Shown here one piece after another: positions 1 through 11,343 of a stretch of 64,000 nt of DNA. Source of the DNA: Magicicada septendecula. Taxonomy: Eukaryota > Arthropoda > Insecta > Hemiptera > Cicadidae. The first letter of the stretch is position 1, and every line of letters begins with the position of its first letter. The translations under genes were made by a program, and so were the position numbers. Location of the stretch: the NCBI GenBank assembly GCA_034769895.1, contig CM068367.1, positions 1,316,727,046-1,316,791,045 on the forward strand, read 5' to 3'. The notes beneath the pieces are model-generated. The model ran no database searches, had not been told where the DNA came from, and saw nothing but the letters and a program-made list of their open reading frames with translations.

Positions 1-670
1 TGACTGACTGACGGACAGCTTTCTCATCTTTTGTTTCACTGCAGACATGCTGTGGCATAATTATTGTAATACTGTCAATTAACTCTCTTATTCATAAGTA
101 GTATATTACGATTATTGATAAATCACAGACATGTCATGATCAACAAAATCAAAGTAAGTTGTTAACTTAAAAATCACCGTAAGAACCATCAAAATATTAT
201 AATACAAAAATTTGAATAAATTAATAACCAAATAAATGATAAACAGTACAAATGACTGCAGATGTGCACTGTTTTTATAGGGAACAAGCATCCCTCAACT
301 CTACCCCTTCATGCGCACAACATGCATTCCAGCAATGGTTCTTTTGTTTGTGTGCTCCTTATACACATCTTGTGATATGTCACTGTACACAGTATACATA
401 TTTGTAATCATACCAACCAGTCCACATACCATGTAATCATCCATGTACAAAGCTGCGCCTCCCCCAACTGATGCATGCTTTCAATTAGGTTCTGCAAGAA
501 GCATAAAGTCAATTTAAATCAATCACTTTTTTCCGTGACTACATAATACTTGAATTATATTTAACGAAGTTGTCACTCAATGACAATATTTGTCTTCTGC
601 TTATTAAAAATGTATCACACTTATCAATTTAAAGTTCACAACTTTGATTTAATCTAATAAGGAGAATTTA
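1..670. other. AT-rich sequence, no gene seen
   Basis: I see no reading frame, repeat boundary or RNA gene that I can support here. It is the left flank of a Penelope-like insertion. Confidence 0.5.
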
Positions 671-726
671 CAATATTTTTGTTAATTTTATATTCATGTT
701 TACCGGTGTCCAAGTCAATTATTTAT

Positions 727-1217
727 ATATTGACTGAATAAAGTATTTACCTTATTTTGATTGTCCGTCTGGTGGCTTTATTTCTATCTTCGTTACTACT
801 ACGCGTTTCGGGACATATGTCCCATCCTCAGCTATTTGTCACTCAGCAGAGGTCGTCATTTAATTAAAATATCAAAACATAAAAACTTATAACATAATTT
901 ACACATATTCAACACTAAAATGTTTAAACTTTGGAGCACGCACAAAGCTGAGATGCGCATCGCGGACTACAATGGTCGACTGCTGAGCCTATGTTATTGC
1001 TCGCCGCGCACTGTGGACTTTGTCTGTATTCGTATAGCCGTATCGTATAGCGAATTTGACTGAAACTGTAACTGTTCATTTAGGAGGATTTCTTTTATGT
1101 TTGTGTCCTTAAATGCCTTATATATTTCAAACTCCTCAACAGCACTCATGTATCTCCCTTTCTTGCATATGTGTAGGGGTTGAAAATTACTTGCAAAGTC
1201 CGTATAACTATGATTAT
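727..1217 (-). repeat. PLE1 left inverted arm
   Basis: This is the reverse complement of 2070-2567 with only a few differences, for example one base in the tggtcgac region. In element orientation it is an inverted copy of the 3' end. It includes the C-terminal part of the endonuclease reading frame, the 3' untranslated region and a hammerhead-like motif at 802-831. Confidence 0.9.
802..831 (-). ncRNA. Hammerhead-like motif, PLE1 left arm
   Basis: Read on the minus strand it is CTGAGGA, one T, a palindromic stem II (GGGACATATGTCCC), GAAAC, then GCGTA. This fits the core of a type I hammerhead with a two-base-pair stem III (AC/GT). Stem I pairing is not evident from the flanking bases, so cleavage is doubtful. 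The right arm carries the same motif. Confidence 0.45.
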
Positions 1218-2046
1218 ACTAGCTATGGGGTCACCCTTATCTAGCCTGCTGGTGGATATATACCTAAATCACTATGAGAACACATATCTGCTCAGTAACA
1301 AAAATAAGTTCTCCAACAGGTTAGTGTCGTATACGCGCTACGTTGATGACACTTTTATAATTTTTAACGGTACATTGTGGCAGATAGATAACATGAAAAA
1401 AATACATGAATAGCGTTAATAAGAACATACAGTTCACCCTTGAAACGGAGAAAAACAACAAACTTAACTTTCTCGACTTGACAGTCACAAGACTAAATAG
1501 CAACTTCCGATACCAGATATACCGGAAGCCAACTACCACAGATATCATAATAAACGCTGGGTCGCATCACCCTTTCCCCCAAAAATGGCGGCATATAACA
1601 GTTTCGTGCATAGACTACTGTCCATACCAATGGAAAAGGAAGACTTTCACGAAGAACTTAACACAATTAAATACATAGCTAGGGTCAACGGTTTCAGTAG
1701 CTCAATTGTACACAATCTAATTAGAAAACATTGAAAGAAGGAAAGTAACAAAGAAATACGTGAGGGTAGTAAAAATGAGACTAGGTACATAACATCGTAC
1801 TATGGTAACACCCTACCAAAAATTTTATACAGCGCGTTTAGAGACGTAAACATTAGGATGGGGTTTCGGACGAGTAACAACGTTGGTAAGATACTTCGAC
1901 AAAACCCCCCAAAAGCAGTTGAAGACAGGACAGGTGTTTATAAGGTTGTGTGCAGCGACTGTTGTTGTTTCTACATTGGACAAACGGGTAGAGCGTTTAA
2001 AAACGCTTTAAAGAACACCTGCCCAAAAAAGATCCTAGCAGAATAA
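1180..2046 (+). pseudogene. PLE1 reverse transcriptase / GIY-YIG endonuclease remnant
   Basis: Remnant of the single Penelope polyprotein, which copies element RNA (RT) and nicks target DNA (GIY-YIG). The first piece (1180-1413) has RT motif B (MGSPLSSLLVDIY) and the catalytic YVDD of motif C. A frameshift follows. The second piece (1406-1678) has NFLDLTVTR and YRKPTTTDI, which are typical of the PLE RT thumb. After more disruption, 1858-2046 holds the endonuclease signature GVYKVVCSDC...FYIGQTGRAF. RT motif A and everything before it are missing because the left arm replaces them. At least two frame breaks are visible. The family assignment is firm; no function remains. Confidence 0.85.
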
Positions 2047-2069
2047 CATCAAATTATGCACGTCATCTG

Positions 2070-2567
2070 GTTGACAATAATCATAGTTATACGGACTTTG
2101 CAAGTAATTTTCAACCCCTACACATATGCAAGAAAGGGAGATACACGAGTGCTGTTGAGGAGTTTGAAATATATAAGGCATTTAAGAACACAAACACAAA
2201 AGAAATCCTCCTAAATGAACAGTTACAGTTTCAGTCAAATTCGCTATACGATACGGCTATACGAATACAGACAAAGTCCACAGTGCGCGGCGAGCAATAA
2301 CATAGGCTCAGCAGTCGACCGTTGTAGTCCGCGATGCGCATCTCGGCTTTGTGCGTGCTCCAAAGTTTAAACATTTTAGTGTTGAATATGTGTAAATTAT
2401 GTTATAAGTTTTTATGTTTTGATATTTTAATTAAATGACGACCTCTGCTGAGTGACAAATAGCTGAGGATGGGACATATGTCCCGAAACGCGTAGTAGTA
2501 ACGAAGATAGAAATAAAGCCACCAGACGGACAAACAAAATAAGGTAAATACTTTATTCAGTCAATAT
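2070..2567 (+). repeat. PLE1 right (3') arm
   Basis: The 3' portion of PLE1, which pairs with 727-1217. It encodes the end of the endonuclease domain and then the non-coding 3' end with the hammerhead-like motif. The outer end, at about 2567, merges with the target duplication. Confidence 0.9.
2463..2490 (+). ncRNA. Hammerhead-like motif, PLE1 right arm
   Basis: CTGAGGA at 2463, one T, stem II GGGACATATGTCCC, GAAAC, GCGTA. The core is the same as in the left arm. Stem I is not convincing, so this is recognised mainly by its likeness to the better motifs at 25174-25216 and 63529-63570. Confidence 0.45.
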
Positions 2568-2577
2568 TTTTGTTAAT

Positions 2578-3214
2578 ATTTTATTGTTTTATTACAATAT
2601 TTTATTGTTATTCAAGATTTTTCACTCTTTTTTTGAAGAAAAACTCTTTATAGTGGCTTGTTACTGAAGAAAATTAAACGCTAAAAAAACTAAAATATAT
2701 ATAATGTCAAATAAACAGAAAATTTGTTTAAAAATTATTAATCCAAATTACATATTTTTAATTTCTTTATTACATTTTTTAATTTTATATATCATTAATT
2801 GTATACTGTATGTTTTAAATCATAAGTAAGGGTTTTTTAGTTATAATACAATAATTCCATAATACATCAGATATTATAAGATGCTAAATTATTAATACTT
2901 GCATACAATTTAGTTATTTTACATTTACTGTAATATACTGCACAACATTTATACATGGGTATTCTTATTTGCTACAAACTTAATATTCTTGTGTAACTTA
3001 AATCCGTTTTAATATTACATTATAGTCCTCCACATTTATAAATTTGGCATTTGCAAGAGGTTTCACGAGCATAACCCTGGCCAATGTCAAGGAATTACTA
3101 TTTTATTGTATACTGGAATGTACTAACTCATTTCACAACAGATTCAAGGACCCAGTAGAATAACGTGTTTAATACTCAGTTGTCTTACTGTACTCCTTTA
3201 CTAACAATTGTCCA
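2578..3214. other. AT-rich intergenic sequence
   Basis: I see no coding, RNA or repeat feature in this stretch between PLE1 and the LTR of the next element. Confidence 0.5.
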
Positions 3215-3668
3215 TCTATTATAACGCCCAAATTTTGATATCACCGAAGTTGTTTGTAATGTGAGGATATCATCAAAAGTCACAATAAAGGCTCATTTAT
3301 TGTGTCACGTATTACACTGCACATGTACATAATAAAAGCCCAGTTTCCAAAACAGCCAGTCAGTTATGTATCAGCAGTTCACTGTGCTTTATCACCATTG
3401 TTGTTGTGGAGTAATAATTGTGAATTATTGTGCAAAGACATCTGTTTTTGATAACTTGTATTCAGTGTGACACTGTTAATTAGGTGATATTAGGTGTTCG
3501 TTATATCAGCGAATGTTGGAGAAACATAAAATTGAAGAAGACTGATAGACCACAACTTATTGTTGACTATGTATTTAAAATGTAATTAAAGTTGTAATTA
3601 GTGATTTTTCTGGTGTCAATTATCTGTTTCACTGTTCAAACATGACAATTCGTGCACCTGTCAAAACA
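3215..3668 (+). repeat. Left LTR of old retrotransposon (approximate start)
   Basis: Matches 7051-7502 through several diverged blocks and ends in the same tcaaaaca. Just downstream, about 3780-3890, is a lysine/glutamate-rich stretch that may be the start of gag. Confidence 0.6.
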
Positions 3669-4399
3669 TTTGTGTTCATAGGACCTTGTACAGTAGAAAG
3701 GACATAATGTAAGAAATTTTACTGTGTGTAAATAATTTTTGTTAACTGATTTGCAAAAAATACCAGTCAGATGAAGGACGTTTTTCAAGTGCTGCTATTG
3801 TAGAGGAATGACTAAGAGAAAAACATAAGTGGGAAGCAGGAGAAGCAGAAAAACGACAGGATGAGAAACGTCAAAGAAAAGCAGAGAAGTTCTTTTTGAA
3901 GCTATGCTAAACAGGATATGAGACTATACTGAGCCAGGGTTTGAATTTTCCCGGCGTGATTTGAACAATCAGTGCTGCCAAAGCGCGTGGCCGCTGGGCG
4001 GCCCTGCTAACTTGATCATTAAGGCTGTGTCTGCGCTACGGTGAAGCTATCTAGTAAGCCGTATCAGCTGTTTGTGTGCAGCTTGATGGGTTGCTTGCCA
4101 AAGGTTATGACCGGCAATTCGCTACAGGTTGAGTTTATGTCTCAGGGTGGGATCGAAGAATACGGGCTTCTTTCTCATTTCGTCACCAACCTTCCAATAG
4201 AGAGTTCGATGGTCTGACGGCCCAGGGATAAGCGTTTCATGCATCTTTAATATGACTTCGTAAGCTAGTAAAGCGTTTAAGGGGAGCTGAATTATTTTGT
4301 TCGATGTTAATTTAATGATGGGTTATGTGTTATATTTGTGTATGTGTGTGTGATCCACACGTTTGTAAAGCCTATTTTATTGTAATACTTTCCTATTGT

Positions 4400-5290
4400 A
4401 AAATTGAATTACACATTACTTCCGGTCTGGGAACACGTGGCGACCTTGTATTTAACTATCTCTGATAAAGTGAAAAGTAAATGTTACAGTAAAAAAAAAA
4501 TTAAAGATTTAGTTGAAAGTAAATGGATAAAATAAACCATAGCAAATTAATAAGAGCAACTAAATTGTTGATAAAAATTGTGATAGTGAGTTCCGAGGCG
4601 AGAGAGTGTAGGGGTGGGTGTATTTTCTGACGGACAATCTACAAATAAAATATGTTATAGGATCCCCGTACAGCCAGGAGAAAGGGGATGTGGAGATGGT
4701 GACATTTACACTGGTCACCATCTGCAGAGCAGTGCAGCTGGATGCTCCCTGAAGCCGTCATGCCCAGAAATACTCCTACTACAGAACACCTAAAGACATC
4801 TGCCTGGAATGAGACTAGCTGGAACTTCTGCACACTTCAAGGACCACCACCAGCACTCAACGCCCACTGGTCTACGGTACCATTTCAGTTCTTCAACAAG
4901 TACAGGTGGGAGGGTTCCAATTATTAAACTTCAGTCAACAACAACTCCAACTGTTTTAAAATCAACTGTAACTGAAATTTTATACTGACATAAAGAAATG
5001 CTCTTAAACAAAAGCATACTAGAGGTTCAGCTGTTTCTAATAAAATTGTAACTAAACATTTTGGCATAACTTAAATTGATGCTGTTAAGATAAATGATAT
5101 TAGAATCCGAATTGTTTGAAAGAATTATAGCTAAATATTTTATTATAACCTAACTGATGTTCTTAACGAAAATAGCACTAATAAAAACTTGTTACTGGTT
5201 ACAAGAGTATTTTATTGGAAGTCCTGTCACTCTGGGCTCCAGCACACCTTTCGCTTCGTCTAGGCCAAGTTGTCTAGTTATTAAATATTA
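4400..5290 (+). repeat. Unclassified repeat, copy A
   Basis: Three blocks resemble the 57-59 kb region in the same order. They are a cacgtggcga block near 4434, a block around 4645-4680 ending in cagccagg, and an end block with aagtcct.tcac followed by gct.c.tctaggcca and ctagtt near 5210-5283. I cannot assign the family. A 61-codon frame (4742-4927) lies inside but has no recognisable domain. Boundaries are approximate. Confidence 0.4.
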
Positions 5291-6221
5291 TGTAACGTCC
5301 TAAGTGGCCGTTACAATTCCATGGCAGAACTGGCTCTACCATTATGTGAGAAGAGTAATCCAGATTAAGAATATCTGAAATTGAACAATCTGTTACAACT
5401 ATGACAAAAAAAGTCAGTCTCAAATGAAGAAGAAACAATGTCAACAAAAATAATATTTTGAGTAGGCGACTCGATTGCAAAAATAAGAAAACAAGTTAAA
5501 GTTGAACAGTTAATGAAAACAGCCATTTTTTTTTTCAAAAATACATTGTTGAGCCCATAGTACCAATAATAAAAACACAGTGAAAAACAAGGAAAATTAA
5601 ATAATACTAAGTTACTTCGCCTATAGTAGGACCAGTTCATGTCAAGGTCCAAACATTTGATGGAAGCTCTCATTGGGCAATGTATCTTCAGCCATTTGGA
5701 GCTGCTGCTTGCACAAATAATTGGACAGAGAAAGATTTTCACTCACTGTTTTATGGGGACCCACCATGGAGATACTATAAAAAGTGCCACCTGATAGCCA
5801 AAAACAGCTCTGGAATTATGGTACAGTGATCAGCATCTGTGCAATGTGGCCTTCAATCAACTAAGAGCAAGACAATAACTTCCAAAGAGAGTCTCCACGA
5901 ATCTGAAACAAGTATCAATGGACTGATTAGACTGGCATATCCTGAAGCAGCATAGGTGTTTACTGATGAAGTCCAAGTCAGTGAAATACAGTAAGTGTTA
6001 TGAAAGGCAAGACATCAAAATAACTCAGATGCTCTTGTTCACACCCTTTCAAAGCTGCCAAGTCAGCGTCATGTATGCTATATAACTGAGTCTATTCCAT
6101 CACACTGCAGTCAGAAGATTCCAATGACACATTATCAGAGAGAAAGAGATATGATTCAAGGAAAACAATTTACGAAGTCTGTAACACCACAATACTTTTT
6201 CAAACCAAAGGAAAAAACAGG

Positions 6222-6450
6222 AGACCCAAGTGTTACAATTGTGGGAAATGTGGCCATCTTCAAGCAGATTGTTTGCAGATGAAAAACTGGAGAGAAGGAC
6301 TTGAACATACCAAAACTGGAGGATCAAATCCTATTACATTTCAGAAGATAAGAATGAACTTGACTGTTATGGTTTTGCTCAAGATACACAAGAGTCACAA
6401 TTTACAGCAGACATGGGCACTGCAGTGTCATTGTGTGCCCGGATAGTCAG
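6222..6450 (+). pseudogene. gag zinc knuckle and protease remnant
   Basis: A CCHC zinc knuckle, reading CYNCGKCGHLQADC, is encoded at 6231-6272 with the correct spacing (C-x2-C-x4-H-x4-C). About 130 bases on, 6399-6440 reads QFTADMGTAVSL, which looks like a retroviral-type aspartic protease active site with D-T-G decayed to D-M-G. The knuckle normally binds retroelement RNA and the protease cuts the polyprotein. No reverse transcriptase can be recognised downstream before the right LTR, so the copy is internally deleted. Confidence 0.6.
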
Positions 6451-6668
6451 ACATCTTCAGACTGAACTGTGTTCCGTAATCTTACATACTGCAAGTGGAA
6501 GCTTTGTCAAAGTGTTGGTGTATTTAGCTTGGGTCTCCTTAAATTAGCTACCAAATGCTCATTGCATTTGTTGCATCTTGGGAAGGCAGTTGTTACAAGA
6601 TCAGAAAATGATGCTGAAGAAGAAATTACACAGAAGAATGTATGTGAACTGGGAAAGCAAAATGGAAT

Positions 6669-6936
6669 GGAAGAAGAGACGATATTAATTGATGACTCGT
6701 TGGGCACTTGGTGAAACATATTAATACAAAGGTTTTGTAAAATATATAAAAACACTTGGTAAGTTTCACAAATTTTTTAATTAACTCTGACAGCTGTTTC
6801 GACTAACTTAAGCCATTGTCAAAGAGCGAGTGAACACTCACTCGCTCTTTGACAAGTTAGTCAGAGTTAATTAAAAAATTTGTGAAACTTACCAAGTGTT
6901 TTTATATATTTTACAAAACCTTTGGAAGAAGAGACG
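6669..6936. mobile_element. PLE-derived foldback, arms only
   Basis: The two arms (about 6728-6830 and 6843-6923) are reverse complements and enclose almost no spacer. The right arm lacks two short segments present in the left. The 14-mer tggaagaagagacg is repeated at 6669-6682 and 6923-6936 as a target duplication. About 46 bases (6683-6728) lie between the left copy and the left arm. This is the arrangement seen at PLE1, PLE2 and PLE4, so I read it as a PLE derivative without coding body. It sits in the old LTR retrotransposon. Confidence 0.75.
6785..6826 (-). ncRNA. Decayed hammerhead motif in foldback
   Basis: On the minus strand: stem I CTCT, degenerate core TTGACAA, one extra T, imperfect stem II, GAAAC, a short AC/GT stem III with loop AGCT, triplet GTC, then AGAG pairing with CTCT. 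Compared with CTGANGA, the first C is T and the essential G8 is A. The fold therefore remains recognisable but catalysis should be lost. The right arm has deletions here. Confidence 0.5.
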
Positions 6937-7050
6937 TTCACGAGTCTTGGAGACAGTGCTGTGGAAGAGGAAAAAGGAGATTCTAGAATCAAACTGAATA
7001 CAAAAAACAGAAAAGATTTGCCAGTTTGAGGTGAATGGGCTTAAGGGGGG

Positions 7051-7502
7051 CCAGTGCTATGTTCAGAAGATAAATAAAATGTACGACACTTTAAATTAAT
7101 GTGACACTTTGCACAAGTTTGTGAGCGGCAGGATTATATGATACTCTCAATCTTTCCAGATATTTGTTAATTATTCTACTGTCATCCAAGTCAGTCTTGT
7201 CACATATTAAACCACTCAGGTAAAGTATAAAGGCACTGTTTCCGAAGCAGCCAGTCAGTTTTGGATTACCGATTAACTGTGGTGCTTTATTGGAGTTGCT
7301 GTTTGGAGTGATAACTGAAGTATTGTGGTCAGACATCTGTCATTGGTGACTAGTAGTACTTACTGCAAAACGATTAATTAGGTGACATTTATTGTTGTTT
7401 AACTTATTTAAACTGCCCATTAGTTCCAAATAGTGATTTCTCTGGTGTCAATTATTCTGTTTCCACTGTTCAAATAAGAGGATCTTCGCAGCTGTCAAAA
7501 CA
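7051..7502 (+). repeat. Right LTR of old retrotransposon
   Basis: Follows a polypurine run and ends in gctgtcaaaaca. Homologous in blocks to about 3215-3668. Confidence 0.6.
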
Positions 7503-7874
7503 ATATTTTCCAAGAAATGAATATCAATACAACTCGAATATCAATTCAACTCAAACACACTAAATCTTTATATAATATAAGCTTGTAGGCTTTTTCTTGA
7601 TTTTGTGTGAATACAAATATGTTATCAATAATTGATCCATTTATTAATTCACAATTTGTACTGATGTTCACTTGTAAAGTACATTGTTTCTTCTCCTGAT
7701 ATTTCCTCTTCAACTCTCATATCCTCTGTTGTTTTATAGGTATATTGTAGTTATAATTTTTCTAATTCCTTACAGTTCTAAAATTATTAGGGAGGAGGTA
7801 AATCTGATTTATACAGAATTTGTTTGAATAAAGACTGTACAGGAAGCATTTATATATGCCAGTATATATGCATA
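7503..7874. other. Unannotated AT-rich sequence
   Basis: I see no gene or repeat boundary between the old LTR and the mariner foldback. Confidence 0.5.
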
Positions 7875-8778
7875 CGTAGGGGGACCCAAAAGTAACGAGA
7901 ATTTTTCTCTGGCAGTTGGTAGAATGCTAGTTCAGACTTCTCCCGATAGGTGGCTTCACTAGACACCATTTTGTATCAGTTGCCCTAGCGGCATTGTTGT
8001 AGAAACATTAGCGCGGTCAGTGTGACTATTTTTTGTAAGCGCTGTTTCACGTTTTCGGCGATTTTTAAATTAATTTAATGGCAGACATTAAATACCAACG
8101 TGCTAACATCAGGTTCTGTTTCCTGTTAGGGAAATCAGCAGCAGAAACTGTCGCAATGCTTCGGACAGCTTATGGGAGGAAGCTTTGAGCCAGGCAAGGA
8201 TTTTGAGCCGACAAGAAAGCACACGCGGAACGAATTTTGCTGCAACACGTTTCACCTTCAGATCTTCAGTCAAAATTCGTTGGCATGAACTCCAGGATAT
8301 TCCAGTCATTTCCTCCAATTCATCGATTGTTCTACGACGATCAAACATGATCGCAACACGGATTTTTTCAATGTTTTCGTCCGTTTTGGAAGTTGAGGGA
8401 CGTCCCGGTCGTGGTTCGTCTTCAATTGACATTTGACCACGTTTAGAACGAGAAAACCACTCGTAAATCCTTGCCTGGCTCAAAGCTTCCTCCCCATAAG
8501 CCGCCCGAAGCATTGCTATGCTGTTGATTTCCCTAACAGGAAACAGAACCTAATGTTAGCACGTTGGTATTTAATGTCTGCCATTAAAAAAAATCACCAA
8601 AAACGTGAAACAGCGCTTACAAAAATAGTCACACTGACCGCACTAATGTTTCCACAACAATGCCGCTAGGGCAACTGATACAAAATGGTGTCTAGTGAAG
8701 GCACCTAGCGGGAGAAGTCGGAACTAGCGTTCTACCAACTGCCAGAGAAAAATTCTCGTTACTTTTGGGCCCCCCTCG
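7875..8778 (-). mobile_element. Mariner-derived foldback element
   Basis: A 904-bp element flanked by TA dinucleotides (7873-7874 and 8779-8780). Its left arm (about 7875-8200) is the reverse complement, with scattered changes, of its right arm (about 8469-8778). The ends read cg.agggggacccaaaagt on each strand, which is a mariner terminal repeat. The arms contain the terminal repeat, the 5' untranslated region and the first codons of a mariner transposase. The unpaired middle (8201-8468) continues the transposase on the minus strand. A transcript would form a hairpin with a stem of about 320 bp. Confidence 0.85.
8109..8513 (-). pseudogene. Mariner transposase N-terminal fragment
   Basis: Encodes the helix-turn-helix DNA-binding part of a mariner transposase: the alanine-tyrosine-glycine segment near residue 5, FSRSKRGQMSIEDEPRPGRP around residues 20-40, and the second helix-turn-helix with RRTIDELEEMTGISWSS around 60-75, ending at AAKFVPRVLS near residue 98. 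After that the frame runs into the inverted left arm and is no longer transposase. The catalytic D,D34D domain is absent. The protein could at most bind terminal repeats. The normal family length is about 340-350 residues. Confidence 0.8.
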
Positions 8779-8780
8779 TA

Positions 8781-9880
8781 TAAGCTACCATGCAAGCAAA
8801 ATCAATGCCGCCAACACATATGTCTTAACATCATCATCATTCGCGATACAAAATTGCTAGTCATACACATGTCGGAAAGCGAAGTGACCACTTCCAAACT
8901 GTCTGATTCCATTTTCCATCAAATTATGCCAATATAAATATCAAATAAGAACAATATAAACTCCTACCAAGAACCAATGACTAAAAATGATAAGGTAGGT
9001 CTCAATTCCTGAGACAAACCTGACTGTAACGTCAGTCAATGCATCCCCTACATGTAATAATGATGTAAACAGTACAGATGCAATAATCCCATTATTTTCC
9101 ATACAACCTTCCATAAGAGCCACACAAAAATATCAGAATAGATTACAAGAATATATTTTGTTTTCATGTTTCGTAAATGAATTATGTCCAAACACTCATT
9201 TGAGTAATTAGCTGCTGCTACCTGCAACAATGCAGTCATCCAAACAGTTTGGATCTAGATCACTGAACTAGGATTATAGGCATTAATATTTTTTGTGGAT
9301 GTTAAAAGGGGCTGTAAAGTGAATATGTACTTTCAATGATGAGAAAACATTCAGCTTCACTATTTTAACTTTACTCTTACCTACTTGGTTGTTGGTTCAA
9401 TAAAAAAAATAAGGTGATGTGAACAACCAATCTCTGTGGTGAAATGTCGATTGATTAACTGATAAGAAAGCCAGCTCCTGTAAGGAGAGCCATGGGATGA
9501 ACTGAGTTATGCCTAGGAGGCCTGACACATCAGATATTCAGTGCATTGTATAGGGTTATAGTGGTAAGGTCTCGGATAAGCCAACAGCAGCAAACACAGT
9601 CTGAATTAGTAACACTGCTGGGAATGGTGAATGAGACTTTAAAGCCATGAGTACTAACACTCATCCACCCACCATAATAAAAAGAAGGTTGCCTACTTAC
9701 CTTTGGATTAACTTCAGAAACTACTTTACAGAGCTGGTATTTAGAAACCGCACACTCTGTGTTAAGCCAACACTCCTGTGTGAGTACTGTAGGTGGAGCA
9801 AATGTGGAAGTCAGTAAAGAAGAGCGATAAACATCATAAAAATTAGCATGCTTGTTACTTTTGTATCAAAGTTATTTGTA
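8781..9880. other. Sequence without recognisable gene
   Basis: I read no supported gene. Short open frames such as 8941-9239 lack any protein signature and sit in AT-rich sequence. Confidence 0.45.
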
Positions 9881-10000
9881 TGAATAAACAAACTAACATT
9901 TTCTCAATCCACCTTGTGACTTCTTTTTTATATATAGATGACGCATTTCAAAGCATATGCTTCAACATCAGATCACACAATATCCTTCATAGGTGGTCTC
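9880..10000 (-). mobile_element. Solitary PLE-type end (approximate limits)
   Basis: Minus-strand sequence shaped like the 3' ends of the other PLE loci, with a hammerhead-like core followed by an A-rich run (9922-9936). No inverted arm or coding body is visible nearby, so this would be a solo end or a heavily deleted copy. Confidence 0.35.
9937..9974 (-). ncRNA. Hammerhead-like motif, solitary
   Basis: Minus strand: GAT, core CTGATGT (last A changed to T), one T, stem II with AAGC and GCTT arms around ATAT, GAAA, then TGCGTC, and ATC pairing with GAT. The triplet before the cleavage point is GTC, the best hammerhead substrate. The changed A9 would be expected to weaken cleavage. Confidence 0.4.
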
Positions 10001-10226
10001 ATTAATTAAAAATTCACTATCATTATGCACTGTATACATATCAGTAGGTGTGCAACTATTCATGTTTGGTTGATCACTGAGCAGCTGTCTGTCTCTATCT
10101 GATTAAAGCAGGTTCAAGGTGGTATCGTACAGTGGATTGGATCTAAAGTTTGGCTGGTCATTCAATATGAAACCATGAGACAAAATATAAAAACATGATG
10201 ATGCGAAGGCCACACTCTCACGGAAA

Positions 10227-10600
10227 ACTGATTCAGAAGAAAGTAGAAAATAGCCTTAATGAAGAAGATAGAATAGAGTCCTGAAAAGTTATAAGAGAAA
10301 AAATCGTATTATCTACTATAATGTTCTAGATAGGCATATGCAATGTCTTCTGAAACCCAGATAAAGATATTGGGTTGCAAGACCAGCTGCTGCACTGGAA
10401 TTGAACTGAGAACATGCCACCTGATATTGAGGCATGGAAGATACAATTTGTAAAGATGATCACACCCAGATATAGGTTCAAATATTGGCACTGTACCTTT
10501 ACCCATAATATAACTCCATTGAATGCTTGTGTTACAATGCTTTTAATAACATGTTTCATCTTTAGTAAACCACATTTGTGGAGTCAAAATGTTACATTTC
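10227..10600. repeat. Dispersed repeat family R1, copy 1
   Basis: About 370 bp with a diverged second copy at 14719-15090. Shared blocks include aaaatagccttaatg, cacctgata.tga.ggcatgg, aggttcaaatattg.cactg and tgtggagtcaaaatgtta. There is no coding potential. It may be the end of a LINE or a SINE-like family, but I cannot classify it. Confidence 0.6.
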
Positions 10601-11198
10601 CTTAAGCATCGCAAAAACAGATTTTCATGGGTGAGAAACATCACACAGCTTGGGATTTTGTGTACGTGACTCTGGCTTGTGAAATGTTGTTGTTGGTCTG
10701 TGAAGTGCTAATTGTTTTGGGCAAGTGTGCGTGCCTAACAGTCAGTTTTCATACGCTCAAAGAGGGTTGCATCAGCCTTTTTCTAACTGGAGAGCGGAAA
10801 AAACCGGTATAGTGCAGGAGCGGGGAGAGAGACGCAGCCTAGCGTCATGCAGTCACAATCTCGACATCAAAAGTATGGACGGCAGTGGTAGTGGCAGTGA
10901 CTTCAGGAGGCCATGACTTGGTAAAAATGTAAACTATTCATGGAAAACAGTGTCAGCAGTGCCTCGGGTAACATGTAATTAAAATGTAATTACAAATAAG
11001 ATTTTACAGTTGGACAGTGCACGCATGTTTAAAAATATGACGACTCGGCTGTGCAAAGTATGTGCGAAATAATACACACCATGTGGTCCTCACGAGAGAG
11101 ACAGGAATTCTATAACAGCTAAGTATAAAAGTGGAGAAAATTTTGGCCAAGTGAGATATAAACAGAGAAAAAAATGATGAAATAAACTATATGGAGAG
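10601..11198. other. Sequence without recognisable gene
   Basis: Short open frames (10627-10916) lack recognisable domains. I see no repeat boundary. Confidence 0.4.

Positions 11199-11343
<145 letters not shown>

Larger units (their letters stand above)
671..2577 (+). mobile_element. Penelope-like element 1 (PLE1), truncated, inverted arms
   Basis: A decayed Penelope-like retroelement. A left arm (727-1217) is the near-perfect reverse complement of a right arm (2070-2567). Between them lie only the second half of the reverse transcriptase and a GIY-YIG endonuclease. The 16-mer caatatttttgttaat occurs at 671-686 and 2562-2577 and is the likely target duplication. The 40 bases between the left copy and the left arm (687-726) are then a one-sided tail. 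This arrangement (inverted partial copy at the 5' side, truncated body, 3' arm, extra tail on one side) is known for Penelope. The coding part is broken by frameshifts, so the copy is inactive. Confidence 0.85.
3215..7502 (+). mobile_element. Old LTR retrotransposon remnant
   Basis: Two diverged copies of a sequence of about 450 bp lie at about 3215-3668 and 7051-7502. Both contain a version of gtttcc.aa.cagccagtcagtt, a stretch with tcactg and tgctttat, then gtgattt.tctggtgtcaatta and an end at ctgtcaaaaca. A purine run (aagggggg, 7042-7050) stands just before the right copy, as a polypurine tract should. Between them are degenerate gag and protease traces (6222-6450). Later insertions interrupt the body: an unclassified repeat near 4.4-5.3 kb and a PLE foldback at 6669-6936. 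LTR divergence looks like 25-30 percent by eye, so the insertion is old. The left boundary is approximate and the family is not determined. Confidence 0.65.
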
